DNA of 26,104 nt, taken from the NCBI GenBank assembly GCA_944386395.1, contig CALXAZ010000091.1, forward strand, positions 1 to 26,104, given 5' to 3'. The notes beneath the pieces are model-generated. The model had not been told where the DNA came from. It worked only from the letters and a program-made list of their open reading frames with translations, and did not search any database. Position 1 is the first letter of the stretch, and each line of letters begins with the position of its first letter. The stretch is from an uncultured Clostridia bacterium. Its GTDB lineage: Bacteria; Bacillota; Clostridia; Oscillospirales; JAAYOS01. A program made the position numbers and the translations under genes. Shown piece after piece: positions 1 through 7,499 of the stretch.

Positions 1-858
1 ATTCCGAAGGATGTTTCCGCCCGCAGACAGAATACTATTGTTTTCATCTCGACATATATAACCGACTACCTGTTTCCCAGCATAATCCGTGGTATGGAAA
101 CTGTTGTTACGGCGCATGGCTATTCCCTTATCCTTCACGCAACCAAAAACCGGGTGGATAACGAAAAAAAGATTCTTCTTTCTCTTCTCGAAAATCTTCC
201 AGCCGGGCTGATAGTCGAAGGGACAAAGACTGCATTTGCCAATCCAAATGTTGGACTTTACCGGAAGATAAGCGACTTTGGCGTGCCAATAGTTTTTGTT
301 AACGGATTTTATCCCGAGCTTAATCTGCCATATGTCGTCACCGATGACTATGGAGGAGGACAAAAGGCAGTCAATTTCCTTGTATCCCACGGACACACCC
401 AGATAGGAGGTCTGTTTAAGGTCAATGATATGCAGGGGCGGCGCCGCTACGAGGGTTTTTTAAACGAAATAACTTCCCAAGGGCTGGACATACACGATGA
501 CTCAATCGTTTGGTTTACTACCGAAACACGTGAACAGCTCTTTACAGGTGAACAAGGTCTTTCTTTATTGCAATCTTTTTCCAGATGCACTGCTATTGTC
601 TGTTATAACGATCAGGTTGCATTGAATCTTGTTTCCCTATTCCTGAAAAATGGGATATCTGTTCCTCGTGACAAAGCAGTTATCAGCTTTGATAATAGTC
701 TATTTGCCAACATTTCTCCGGTACGGCTAACTTCTCTGGATCATCCAAAAGAAAAGCTCGGTCAGCTTGCCGCAGAAAATGTTATCCGTCTGATAAACGG
801 CGAAAATATCCAGCCGGTCATTATGCCATGGGGTTTTGATGAAAAAGAAAGTGTATAA
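1..858 (+). CDS. araR: AraR-type arabinose repressor, 5' truncated
   Basis: The frame is open from base 1 to the TAA at 856-858, giving 285 residues with no N-terminus; the first in-frame ATG (94) is internal. The visible part is a LacI/periplasmic-binding-like effector domain (Peripla_BP_3): the opening IPKDVSARRQNTI, then FISTYITDYLFPSIIRG, a VTDDYGGGQKAV segment, and VICYND- and DNSLFA-like stretches near the end. It resembles the sensor domain of Bacillus subtilis AraR from memory. In that family a GntR winged helix of roughly 70-80 residues precedes it and would lie just outside the window. AraR represses arabinose genes until L-arabinose binds. Its location, converging on the araBAD-GH2 operon, supports this role. 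The DNA-binding domain is not visible, so a LacI-type head cannot be excluded. Confidence 0.85.
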   Translation: MPKDVSARRQNTIVFISTYITDYLFPSIIRGMETVVTAHGYSLILHATKNRVDNEKKILLSLLENLPAGLIVEGTKTAFANPNVGLYRKISDFGVPIVFVNGFYPELNLPYVVTDDYGGGQKAVNFLVSHGHTQIGGLFKVNDMQGRRRYEGFLNEITSQGLDIHDDSIVWFTTETREQLFTGEQGLSLLQSFSRCTAIVCYNDQVALNLVSLFLKNGISVPRDKAVISFDNSLFANISPVRLTSLDHPKEKLGQLAAENVIRLINGENIQPVIMPWGFDEKESV

Positions 859-874
859 TACTCGAATATTACTA

Positions 875-904
875 ACGGCGAGGAGGCATCTCCTCGCCGT
901 TTTT
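875..904 (+). terminator. Intrinsic terminator of araR
   Basis: A perfect 11-bp stem (ACGGCGAGGAG with CTCCTCGCCGT) closes a GCAT loop and is followed by a T run at 900-904. It lies 16 nt after the araR stop. The minus-strand side has no good U tract, so it mainly serves araR, though it may also slow transcription leaving the convergent GH2 gene. Confidence 0.9.
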
Positions 905-921
905 AGGTTACAGTAGATTTG

Positions 922-3306
922 TTATTTCAGTTTTATCTCTGTTTCGGCACTGCCAAGCTCCTCACTGTCCACTTTCAACACTGCAGTACCCGCTGCTTTT
1001 CCTGCCCGTATAATCGCCATTGCAATGCCGTTATAGCTTGTAAACTCACCTTTTGTGTAATTTTCATCCGTCGAAGGTGCGGCTGCCCCAAAGGCAGCAA
1101 GCCTCCCTTCTCCCATAAGAGATGCCCTAAGCTTAAATTCAGCTCCCGGTACATATCTTCCGTTGCTATCAACGATCTCGACCTTTACATATGCAAGATC
1201 GTTCCCATCTGCAATTATTTCATTTCTTTCTGGGATAAGGCGAAGCGCTGCAGGCGCACCGGTAGTCTCCAGCTTATCACGCGACACCTCGGCACCTCCG
1301 CAGTAGCTAACCGCTTCCAGCGTCCCCGGCTGGTATTCAAGCTCAAACTCTGCTTTAAACCTGTTCTCTTTTCCCGCCGGTTTTCTTCCCACCGACTTTC
1401 CATTGACAAATACTTCCACTTCTTCAGCCCTGGAGTATACCTCAATCGTAGTGCTCTTAATTTCACTTCCCCACGTCCAGCTGTGGAAAAGTTCCGGCCA
1501 TCCCCACTGCGAAACATGCTCCTTAAGCCCATAGTTTTTAGGGTCCCTAACCCCTATATAAGTCTCGTCCGAGCCCCATACTATCCTGTGATACGCAAGC
1601 TGTGGGCGCTCCATACCGATAATATCAAAATCAGAGTCGTTTGCAAGACGGTAAGGGTATTCGCCGCCCCATCCCATTTTAAGCTCTGTACCCGGCTGGG
1701 TATATACCGCTCTGCCTATGCCAGCTTCTCCAAGATAATCGAAGCTTGTCCAGATAAAATCCCCTATGAGATTTGGAATACTTTCCACATAGTTCCACTG
1801 TATATCCATTTCCAATGGGAAGCTTTCCGTCCCAAGCATCACGCGCTGGGGATATTTTTCTACTACAAGGTCGTACAAATAATCTACATAGTTGTATCCT
1901 ACGACATCGAGCGGAGATGTATATCCTTCAGTAAGCTCATGGAAGTGCTTTCTGTTCCACTCCTTCATCGCCGGGCTGTTAAACCCAAATCCCGCCCCGT
2001 TTTTTATCATCTCCATCATCTCTTCTCTGGGTGGAGCGACATTATTTACCGCAGAGGTAATAAATCTTGTCCCATCAAGCCAACGGGCATACGATGCAAG
2101 CTTCTGCGACCATTCCCATCCATCAGATGCCCCTCCATGCTCCGGTATCTCATTGCCTATCGACCAGAATACAACCGACGGATGGTTCCTGTCCCTGATT
2201 ATCATAGATTCCATGTCTCGCTGCCACCACTCTTTAAAGTAAAGATGGTAGTCGTTTGCATTCTTGCCCATATTCCACATGTCAAAAGCTTCGTCCATAA
2301 CAAGCATTCCTACACGGTCACATGCATCAAGAAAATCTCTTGACGGTGGGTTATGCGCACAGCGTAACGCATTATATCCGTTATTTTTATGAAGCATAAC
2401 CTTACGGTACTCAGCCGCATAGAGAGATACAGCACCAAGAAGCCCATTATCGTGGTGCACACATCCGCCTTTCAGCTTAATTGGTTTCCCATTTAGCCTA
2501 AAGCCGCGCTTGGCATCCACCGCTATCGTTCTTATGCCAAAGCTTTCCTCATGCCAATCAACCGCTTTTCCGTCTGAAAGCACTTCTACCGCAACAGTGT
2601 AGAGATATGGGTCATTTAAATCCCAAAGCCTTGCATTTTCAACCAGCAGCCGAACAAATGCCTTTCCAGTCTCTCCTGGGCGGATCTCAGCCTGGCTAAG
2701 CCCCTCGGCGACAATCTCCCCGTCTACATTTTTTATGCAAATTCTTATCCTGGCGCTTTCCTTTGACACTCCCCTATTTCTGATGTCAACATCTACAAGG
2801 ACTGTAGCATTCCCTTCACAGACACTCTCGGTCCTTGCAAAAATGCCCCAAGGCTCGATGTGAACTTGCCCAGCTTTTAGGAGGGTGACATGCCGGAAAA
2901 GCCCTGTTCCTGTGTACCACCGTGAATTTGGCAGCGTGTTATTGACAGAAATCTTTATTTCGTTTTTGCCCTGCCTGACCTTTCCTGTCAGGTCGGCAAT
3001 ATATGCAGAATAACCATACGGTCTATGTGCCACTGTGTCCCCATTTATTGAGACCTCGGAGTTCATATATGCCCCATCAATTTCAAGTAATATAGTCTCT
3101 CCGGTCACTCCTTCGAGCTCAAATTCCTTGGTATAGTTTACATTCGCGCCATCAAAAAATGCTGTCGCAGTCCTTGATATACAATCTGGCGAAACATCTG
3201 TACCAATAGTGTAGTCGTGCGGAAGATCAACCACTTGCTCATTCTGTTGACCAAACCTCCTGCCGGAGGCAACTTTCCATGAATCATCAAACGCTATTCT
3301 CTTCAT
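922..3306 (-). CDS. Glycoside hydrolase family 2 enzyme (LacZ-like) of the arabinose operon
   Basis: This 794-residue GH2 protein has a jelly-roll sugar-binding domain (about 1-145), an immunoglobulin-like domain (about 150-260) and a TIM barrel (about 265-590). A DUF4982-like domain (about 610-680) and a final invasin/Big-like domain follow. The acid/base glutamate is E386 in SIGNEIPE and the likely nucleophile is E494 in LGTESFP. There is no signal peptide, so it should act in the cytoplasm on imported glycosides. It is the last gene of the arabinose operon, 25 nt after araD, with an AAAGG ribosome binding site. GH2 includes beta-galactosidases, beta-glucuronidases, beta-mannosidases and some arabinosidases. 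The operon suggests it releases L-arabinose or trims an arabinose-bearing oligosaccharide, but sequence alone does not fix the substrate. It ends in TAA. Confidence 0.88.
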   Translation of the reverse strand: MKRIAFDDSWKVASGRRFGQQNEQVVDLPHDYTIGTDVSPDCISRTATAFFDGANVNYTKEFELEGVTGETILLEIDGAYMNSEVSINGDTVAHRPYGYSAYIADLTGKVRQGKNEIKISVNNTLPNSRWYTGTGLFRHVTLLKAGQVHIEPWGIFARTESVCEGNATVLVDVDIRNRGVSKESARIRICIKNVDGEIVAEGLSQAEIRPGETGKAFVRLLVENARLWDLNDPYLYTVAVEVLSDGKAVDWHEESFGIRTIAVDAKRGFRLNGKPIKLKGGCVHHDNGLLGAVSLYAAEYRKVMLHKNNGYNALRCAHNPPSRDFLDACDRVGMLVMDEAFDMWNMGKNANDYHLYFKEWWQRDMESMIIRDRNHPSVVFWSIGNEIPEHGGASDGWEWSQKLASYARWLDGTRFITSAVNNVAPPREEMMEMIKNGAGFGFNSPAMKEWNRKHFHELTEGYTSPLDVVGYNYVDYLYDLVVEKYPQRVMLGTESFPLEMDIQWNYVESIPNLIGDFIWTSFDYLGEAGIGRAVYTQPGTELKMGWGGEYPYRLANDSDFDIIGMERPQLAYHRIVWGSDETYIGVRDPKNYGLKEHVSQWGWPELFHSWTWGSEIKSTTIEVYSRAEEVEVFVNGKSVGRKPAGKENRFKAEFELEYQPGTLEAVSYCGGAEVSRDKLETTGAPAALRLIPERNEIIADGNDLAYVKVEIVDSNGRYVPGAEFKLRASLMGEGRLAAFGAAAPSTDENYTKGEFTSYNGIAMAIIRAGKAAGTAVLKVDSEELGSAETEIKLK

Positions 3307-3331
3307 TGTTTTTCCTTTCTATATCGATTTT

Positions 3332-4024
3332 TCAATTCTGACCATAGTAGGCATTAGCCCCATGCTTTCTGCGAAAGTGTTTTTCCTTCAAAGCCTCAGA
3401 CATCTCTCTGCAATCAGCAGCGGCAAGCAGACTCGTGTTAAGCGCTATTTGCGCAACCTCTTCCAGGGTTATTGCTACCTTTACCGCTTCAGCCGCCGTT
3501 TTTCCCCATGTAAACGGACCGTGCTCCCTCACAAGCACTGCTCTCATTTCAAGCGGATCGATCCCTTGCATTCTTTCAGCTATTACCCTTCCCGTTTCTC
3601 TCTCATAGCTGCTATTTATCTCCTGCCTGGTCATTTCACGGGTACATGGTATATTCCCGAAAAAATTATCCGCATGAGTCGTGCCTAGAGCCGGTATATC
3701 TTTTCCCGCTTGCGCCCATGATGTGGCATATCTTGAATGAGTATGCACCACCCCTCCGATATCGGCAAACGCCTTGTATAGTTCGATATGTGTGGCCGTA
3801 TCTGAGGATGGACGCAGGCTCCCCTCCACTACGTTTCCCTCCATATCGACGATAACCATATTTCCCGGCGATAGCTCCTCATAATCTACTCCTGATGGCT
3901 TTATAACAACAAGACCCATCTGACGATCTATCTCCGAGGCATTTCCCCATGTAAATATCACAAGCCCGCTCTCTTTGAGCGCCATATTGGCAGAATATAC
4001 CCTTTGCCTTATTTGCTCCAGCAT
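3332..4024 (-). CDS. araD: L-ribulose-5-phosphate 4-epimerase
   Basis: AraD converts L-ribulose 5-phosphate to D-xylulose 5-phosphate, the last step of arabinose catabolism. The class II aldolase/epimerase fold is complete at 230 residues. Zinc ligands are H94 and H96 in VHTHS and H168 in VREHGPF, with D75 in PSSDTATH. They match E. coli H95, H97, H171 and D76. The C-terminus AYYGQN is typical. I chose the ATG at 4024 over one 18 nt upstream because family members start near LEQIRQ, a GGAGGAGG site lies 8 nt upstream, and the start overlaps the ancestral araA stop as TGATG. That layout implies translational coupling to araA, which the araA amber codon would break. The stop is TGA. Confidence 0.93.
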   Translation of the reverse strand: MLEQIRQRVYSANMALKESGLVIFTWGNASEIDRQMGLVVIKPSGVDYEELSPGNMVIVDMEGNVVEGSLRPSSDTATHIELYKAFADIGGVVHTHSRYATSWAQAGKDIPALGTTHADNFFGNIPCTREMTRQEINSSYERETGRVIAERMQGIDPLEMRAVLVREHGPFTWGKTAAEAVKVAITLEEVAQIALNTSLLAAADCREMSEALKEKHFRRKHGANAYYGQN

Positions 4025-4200
4025 CAGTCCTGCCTCCTCCATACGCTCTCTGAAACTTTCAGGGCATCTCGGAAGCTGCTTATTTCGGTATCCGCCCCGA
4101 TATGTATAAACTCTATGCCAGCCATCTCGGCAAATTCCCTCATATGTTCAGCTGTAAGCGAATATGTGAGCACCGTATGATGCGCACCTCCTGCGTATAT
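4024..4200 (-). pseudogene. araA: Orphaned C-terminal segment of araA after the amber codon
   Basis: Reading on in frame past the TAG at 4203-4201 gives 58 clean codons to a TGA at 4026-4024. They begin IYAGGAHHTVLTYSL and end ESVWRRQD, which is the standard AraA C-terminus. The segment holds the AGGAHHT block, whose second His (residue 446 of the full frame) aligns with the E. coli AraA metal ligand H450. It has no start codon or ribosome binding site of its own suited to separate translation. Counting the interrupted residue, the full frame would be 496 residues, the normal family length. Confidence 0.9.
4033..4040 (-). promoter_or_regulatory. Ribosome binding site that fixes the araD start
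   Basis: GGAGGAGG lies inside the last codons of the original araA frame, 8 nt before the ATG at 4024. It supports that start over the ATG at 4042, which would place the site inside the araD coding region. Confidence 0.8.
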
Positions 4201-5514
4201 CTAGGCTTCGCTTGCGGTTTTCAGATTGGGCAGAGGTTTCCACATTATCTGTGCCACAGGCAGATTTGGCATTTTCCCGACAGCTTTTTCTGCTACCACA
4301 GCCTCAACGTCCGCCGCTATCATGCGAAGCCTTCCTCCCATATCTATGATAGAAACACAAGTTGCTCTACCCTCTTTCCCACTAAACTTCATCCTGGCAG
4401 GAGGCTCTCTGTCGCCTATACCAAGCGGTTCAACATCTATGGATATCCTCCCCTCTCCTATCGATGGGTCTACCTCCAGCATATGGGCTCCCAGCACCAG
4501 CCCATCCCCTGACATCTGATATGTGTAGTCCTCCATAAACGAGCTTCCACCTCCAAGTCCCTGCTCCATTCCCTTCATAACAGCCTGGAGGCACGCGGTT
4601 TTCCAGTCTCCTTCACCGGCAAAGCCCTTACCCTCTGCCATAAGGCGTTGGCACGCAAGACCCGGCAGCTGCTTTAGCCCATACAGATCCTGAAAATTTG
4701 TAGAAAAAGCATCCGCTCCCATACGCTCCATAATCTTTCTAAGCGCAAGCTCCAGCTTTATTTGATAAACCACCGCATCTTTGTTATCTGTCACAATGTC
4801 ATATTTTTTCTGCATTTCTGCATAACAGCTCTCCGCCTCTTCGTTAGAGACTTTTGACACTTCTTCCGCAAGCTCTCCCACCGGGACATAATCTACCTGC
4901 CATCCAAGCACGATCTCCGCTTCTACCTTATCCCCTTCAGTAACGGCAACCTGCCTCATATTGTCACCAAACCGGACACATTCCATCTCTTTTGATGCCA
5001 TAATTCCCACTGCTGCCCTCATCCAAATGGATATCTCTTCGGCAGTGCTGTCATCTTTAAAATATCCAGTTATTACTTTACGCCGTTTTCTCATTCTTGT
5101 GCAGATAAATCCAAATTCCCTGTCTCCATGTGCCGACTGGTGCAGGTTCATATAGTCCATATCAATCTCATCCAGAGGTATCTCACGATTATACTGTGTA
5201 TGGAAATGGAGAAGGGGTTTTGTCAATCCCTTTAATCCTGCTATCCACATTTTTGCAGGTGAAAAGGTATGCATCCATGCAATAACACCAGCACAGCTAT
5301 CATCTATGCTCGCCTGCTCGAGCAGCTTCCTTATGCTTCTTGAATCTGCCCCTATCCCCTTAAAAAGTATCTCAGACGGGAGCTTTCCGCTTTTGTTTAA
5401 ATATTCCACAATCTCAACAGAGTTTTTTTCTACCTGCGCCAGTGCCCTTTCTCCATAGAGATCCTGGCTGCCTGTCACAAACCAAAACTTATATTTACTT
5501 ATGTTCTTTATCAT
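4201..5514 (-). CDS. araA: L-arabinose isomerase, interrupted by an in-frame TAG
   Basis: AraA interconverts L-arabinose and L-ribulose. The 437 residues before the stop show the hallmarks: WFVTGSQDLYG at the N-terminus, WMHTFSPAKMW near residue 80, and metal ligands E301 (GEGDW), E328 (FMEDY) and H344 (GAHMLEVDP). The frame then stops at TAG (4203-4201). Homologues have a conserved Trp there, so TGG to TAG, one G-to-A change, explains it. The lost tail carries the fourth metal ligand, so this product should be inactive unless the codon is read through or the base is wrong. The start ATG overlaps the araB stop as ATGA, and an AGGGAG ribosome binding site precedes it. No other frame damage is visible, so any mutation is recent. 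Confidence 0.9.
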   Translation of the reverse strand: MIKNISKYKFWFVTGSQDLYGERALAQVEKNSVEIVEYLNKSGKLPSEILFKGIGADSRSIRKLLEQASIDDSCAGVIAWMHTFSPAKMWIAGLKGLTKPLLHFHTQYNREIPLDEIDMDYMNLHQSAHGDREFGFICTRMRKRRKVITGYFKDDSTAEEISIWMRAAVGIMASKEMECVRFGDNMRQVAVTEGDKVEAEIVLGWQVDYVPVGELAEEVSKVSNEEAESCYAEMQKKYDIVTDNKDAVVYQIKLELALRKIMERMGADAFSTNFQDLYGLKQLPGLACQRLMAEGKGFAGEGDWKTACLQAVMKGMEQGLGGGSSFMEDYTYQMSGDGLVLGAHMLEVDPSIGEGRISIDVEPLGIGDREPPARMKFSGKEGRATCVSIIDMGGRLRMIAADVEAVVAEKAVGKMPNLPVAQIMWKPLPNLKTASEA

Positions 5515-7178
5515 TTGCGCTCTCCCTCATCCCTGATCTTTTTTAGTCTTTTCATCACATCGTTACCTCCTCTTCCAAAGAAGTCATGCAACGCCGAATA
5601 TTCATTATAGAGCTTGTCATATATCCGGGAATTTTCCTCTTTCGGTATGTATACAACATCCTTGACCTTTCCCATAGCCTTTGCTGCTTCAAAGATATTG
5701 CTATATCCTCCTTTTTCTTTCCCTGCTGCAACGGCTCCGAAAATTGCTGAACCAAGCGCCGGTCCATGGGTGCTGCCCGCTATCTTTACAGGACGACGTA
5801 TTACATCCGCATATATCTGCATGGTCATAGGATCTTTCTGAGAAATACCTCCAGAAGCATAAAATTCCTTCACCGGCACCCCGTTTTCTTCAAATGTCTC
5901 TATTATTTTTCTTGTACCAAAGGCAGTCGCCTCAATAAGGGCACGATATATCTCTTCCGGTCGTGTCCTCAGCGTCATCCCAAGTATGAGCCCGCTGAGA
6001 TCTACATCCACAAGCACAGACCGGTTCCCGTTCCACCAGTCCAGTGCAATAAGCCCGCTTTCCCCCGGACGCTGCTTTTCCACAGTGCTCCGCAGATATT
6101 CGTGTATACCCATATCGAGCTTTTTCGCCTCATCATAGTACTCCGGTGGCACACAGTTTTTCACCACCCAGTCAAAGTGATCTCCAACGCAACTCTGACC
6201 CGCTTCATACCCATAAAAGCCTGGCATTACACCTTCTTCTACCACACCACACATTCCCGGTACCGTTTTTTTCTCTTTTCCCATTAGGATATGGCATGTT
6301 GATGTCCCCATTATTGCAAGCATCTTCCCTGCCTCCGCAATACCAAGCGCCGGCATTGTAACATGAGCATCCACATTTGCCACCGCAACAGCAGTTTCCG
6401 CACTTAGCCCCAGCCTATCTGCCATCTCTCTGGAGAGCATTCCTGCCCTACCTCCCAGAGGCATAAGCTCGCCCTCGAGCTTTTCAAGGGATGATGAAAA
6501 TCCCGGTGCCAAGCTTTCAAGATAATCCACCCCAGGAAAGCCATCTTCTTTACTCCATATTGCCTTATATCCTGCAGTACAGTAATTCCGGCTTAGCTTT
6601 CCTGTGAGCTGCCATACCACCCAATCTGCCGCCTCTACAAACAGGTCAAAGCTATCGTATATTTCCTTTGCCTCACAGTATATCTCCATAAGTTTTGGAA
6701 AGTACCACTCGGAAGATATCTTTCCCCCATAGTTTCTCAGCCAGCTTTCTTTTCTCTCTTCTGCTCTGCTATTGATGATATCCGCATATTTCTGCGCAGC
6801 ATGATGCTTCCACAGCTTTACGTATGCATGAGGCTCTTCCTCAAAGCCTTCCACCATGCAAAGAGGCGTACCTTCTTTCATAACAGGCAGCACCGTACAA
6901 GCTGTAAAATCTATCCCTATGCCTATAATATCTCCTGCATCTACTTTGCTGCCCTTCAAAAGCTCTGGAACAGTATTTGTAATAACTTCGATATAATCTC
7001 TCGGATGCTGAAGCGCATATTCTGGAGGAAGCTCCCTTCCAGATGGCAGCTTTCTATCCATTACTGAATGAGGATAGGTATATACAGAAGAAAATAGTTC
7101 ATTACCATTTTTAATATCTACAAGCACAGCACGACCAGAAAGAGTACCAAAATCAATACCTATTGTGTATTTTGCCAT
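5511..7178 (-). CDS. araB: L-ribulokinase
   Basis: AraB phosphorylates L-ribulose with ATP to give L-ribulose 5-phosphate. At 555 residues it is full length for FGGY-family ribulokinases. It has the N-terminal phosphate loop IGIDFGTLSGRA (about 6-17), a second IGIGIDFTACT motif (about 85-95), VANVDAHVTM with D270 in the catalytic-base region, GTSTCHILMG (about 291-300), and the late ASGGISQKDPM segment that contacts nucleotide. An AGGAGG site lies 8 nt before the ATG. It is the first gene of the arabinose operon, and its TGA overlaps the araA ATG by 4 nt, a coupling arrangement. The order araB-araA-araD is that of E. coli araBAD, whereas B. subtilis has araA-araB-araD. Confidence 0.95.
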   Translation of the reverse strand: MAKYTIGIDFGTLSGRAVLVDIKNGNELFSSVYTYPHSVMDRKLPSGRELPPEYALQHPRDYIEVITNTVPELLKGSKVDAGDIIGIGIDFTACTVLPVMKEGTPLCMVEGFEEEPHAYVKLWKHHAAQKYADIINSRAEERKESWLRNYGGKISSEWYFPKLMEIYCEAKEIYDSFDLFVEAADWVVWQLTGKLSRNYCTAGYKAIWSKEDGFPGVDYLESLAPGFSSSLEKLEGELMPLGGRAGMLSREMADRLGLSAETAVAVANVDAHVTMPALGIAEAGKMLAIMGTSTCHILMGKEKKTVPGMCGVVEEGVMPGFYGYEAGQSCVGDHFDWVVKNCVPPEYYDEAKKLDMGIHEYLRSTVEKQRPGESGLIALDWWNGNRSVLVDVDLSGLILGMTLRTRPEEIYRALIEATAFGTRKIIETFEENGVPVKEFYASGGISQKDPMTMQIYADVIRRPVKIAGSTHGPALGSAIFGAVAAGKEKGGYSNIFEAAKAMGKVKDVVYIPKEENSRIYDKLYNEYSALHDFFGRGGNDVMKRLKKIRDEGERK

Positions 7179-7202
7179 TCCACGTCCTCCTCGCCCAAAA
7201 TT

Positions 7203-7212
7203 GATACGTATC
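7203..7212. promoter_or_regulatory. Palindromic operator candidate in the araB leader
   Basis: GATACGTATC is a perfect 10-bp palindrome with A/T-rich flanks. It sits about 13 nt downstream of the araB -10 box, in the first bases of the predicted transcript. The centre TACGTA matches the core of the Firmicutes AraR operator (ATTTGTACGTACAAAT type), although the outer TTTG/CAAA arms are missing. A repressor bound here would block promoter escape. Binding by AraR is inferred. Confidence 0.55.
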
Positions 7213-7224
7213 TTTTATGCTTTT

Positions 7225-7254
7225 AGAATATCATATTCATTTCTATGAAGTCAA
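7225..7254 (-). promoter_or_regulatory. Promoter of the araB-araA-araD-GH2 operon
   Basis: On the minus strand TTGACT (7254-7249) is followed after 18 nt by TATTCT (7230-7225), preceded by TGA as an extended -10. The start of transcription would be near 7218, giving a leader of about 40 nt that contains the palindromic operator and the AGGAGG site of araB. Confidence 0.65.
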
Positions 7255-7259
7255 TAGTT

Positions 7260-7278
7260 TTTTGTCCGTAATTTGTAC
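7260..7278. promoter_or_regulatory. Tandem AraR-like half-sites upstream of the araB promoter
   Basis: TTTTGTCCG (7260-7268) and ATTTGTACT (7271-7279) both resemble the ATTTGTACG half of the AraR operator. They are in direct orientation, 11 bp apart, and end just upstream of the -35 box. Neither is followed by a full inverted arm, so this is a weak candidate upstream operator. Confidence 0.35.
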
Positions 7279-7397
7279 TCTTTGAAAATACGCTTTTATA
7301 TTTATTCGTTGTCTCTCAAGCTACCATATTCCGCAATTTGCAAAACAAATTCCCCAAAAACTAAATATGAGAATCTCCACTTCCAAAGTTAACGCAT

Positions 7398-7427
7398 AAA
7401 AAAGCAGCAGACACAATGTCTGCTGCT
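7398..7427 (-). terminator. Intrinsic terminator of the GT2-GtrA-ATPase operon
   Basis: A perfect 11-bp stem (AGCAGCAGACA with TGTCTGCTGCT) closes a CAA loop. On the minus strand it is followed by a T run (the A run at 7398-7402). It lies about 70 nt past the ATPase stop and insulates the araB promoter. Confidence 0.88.
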
Positions 7428-7499
7428 AAAAGCTTTTATAATTTTATTTACACCACAAAAATACTATTTGTATTATATTTTAGTTTGACCTATTCCTAC

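Larger units (their letters stand above)
7179..7499 (-). other. Intergenic control region between araB and the P-type ATPase gene
   Basis: This 321-bp gap contains no credible gene. From the araB side it holds the ribosome binding site, a palindromic operator, a sigma-A-type promoter, two AraR-like half-sites, about 120 bp of A/T-rich DNA with nothing I can name, and the terminator of the upstream ATPase operon. The 70 bp between that hairpin and the ATPase stop show nothing recognisable. Confidence 0.7.

Noticed and set aside
919..2343. A 474-codon open frame on the plus strand opposite the GH2 gene.
   Set aside because: Its translation is rich in Cys, His, Arg and Phe with no recognisable domain, while the minus strand encodes a complete GH2 enzyme. 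It is a mirror of that gene.
4201..4203. Genome-wide reassignment of UAG to an amino acid.
   Set aside because: The window encodes an intact RF1 (PxT and GGQ present). The M18 peptidase gene ends in TAG right before a terminator, and galM also ends in TAG at the normal family length. UAG therefore works as a stop in this genome.
7283..7298. A cre-like (CcpA) site, TGAAAATACGCTTTTA, upstream of the araB promoter.
   Set aside because: The half-sites resemble cre, but the centre has two extra bases and the end is TTTTA rather than TTTCA, so I could not support it as a catabolite repression site.
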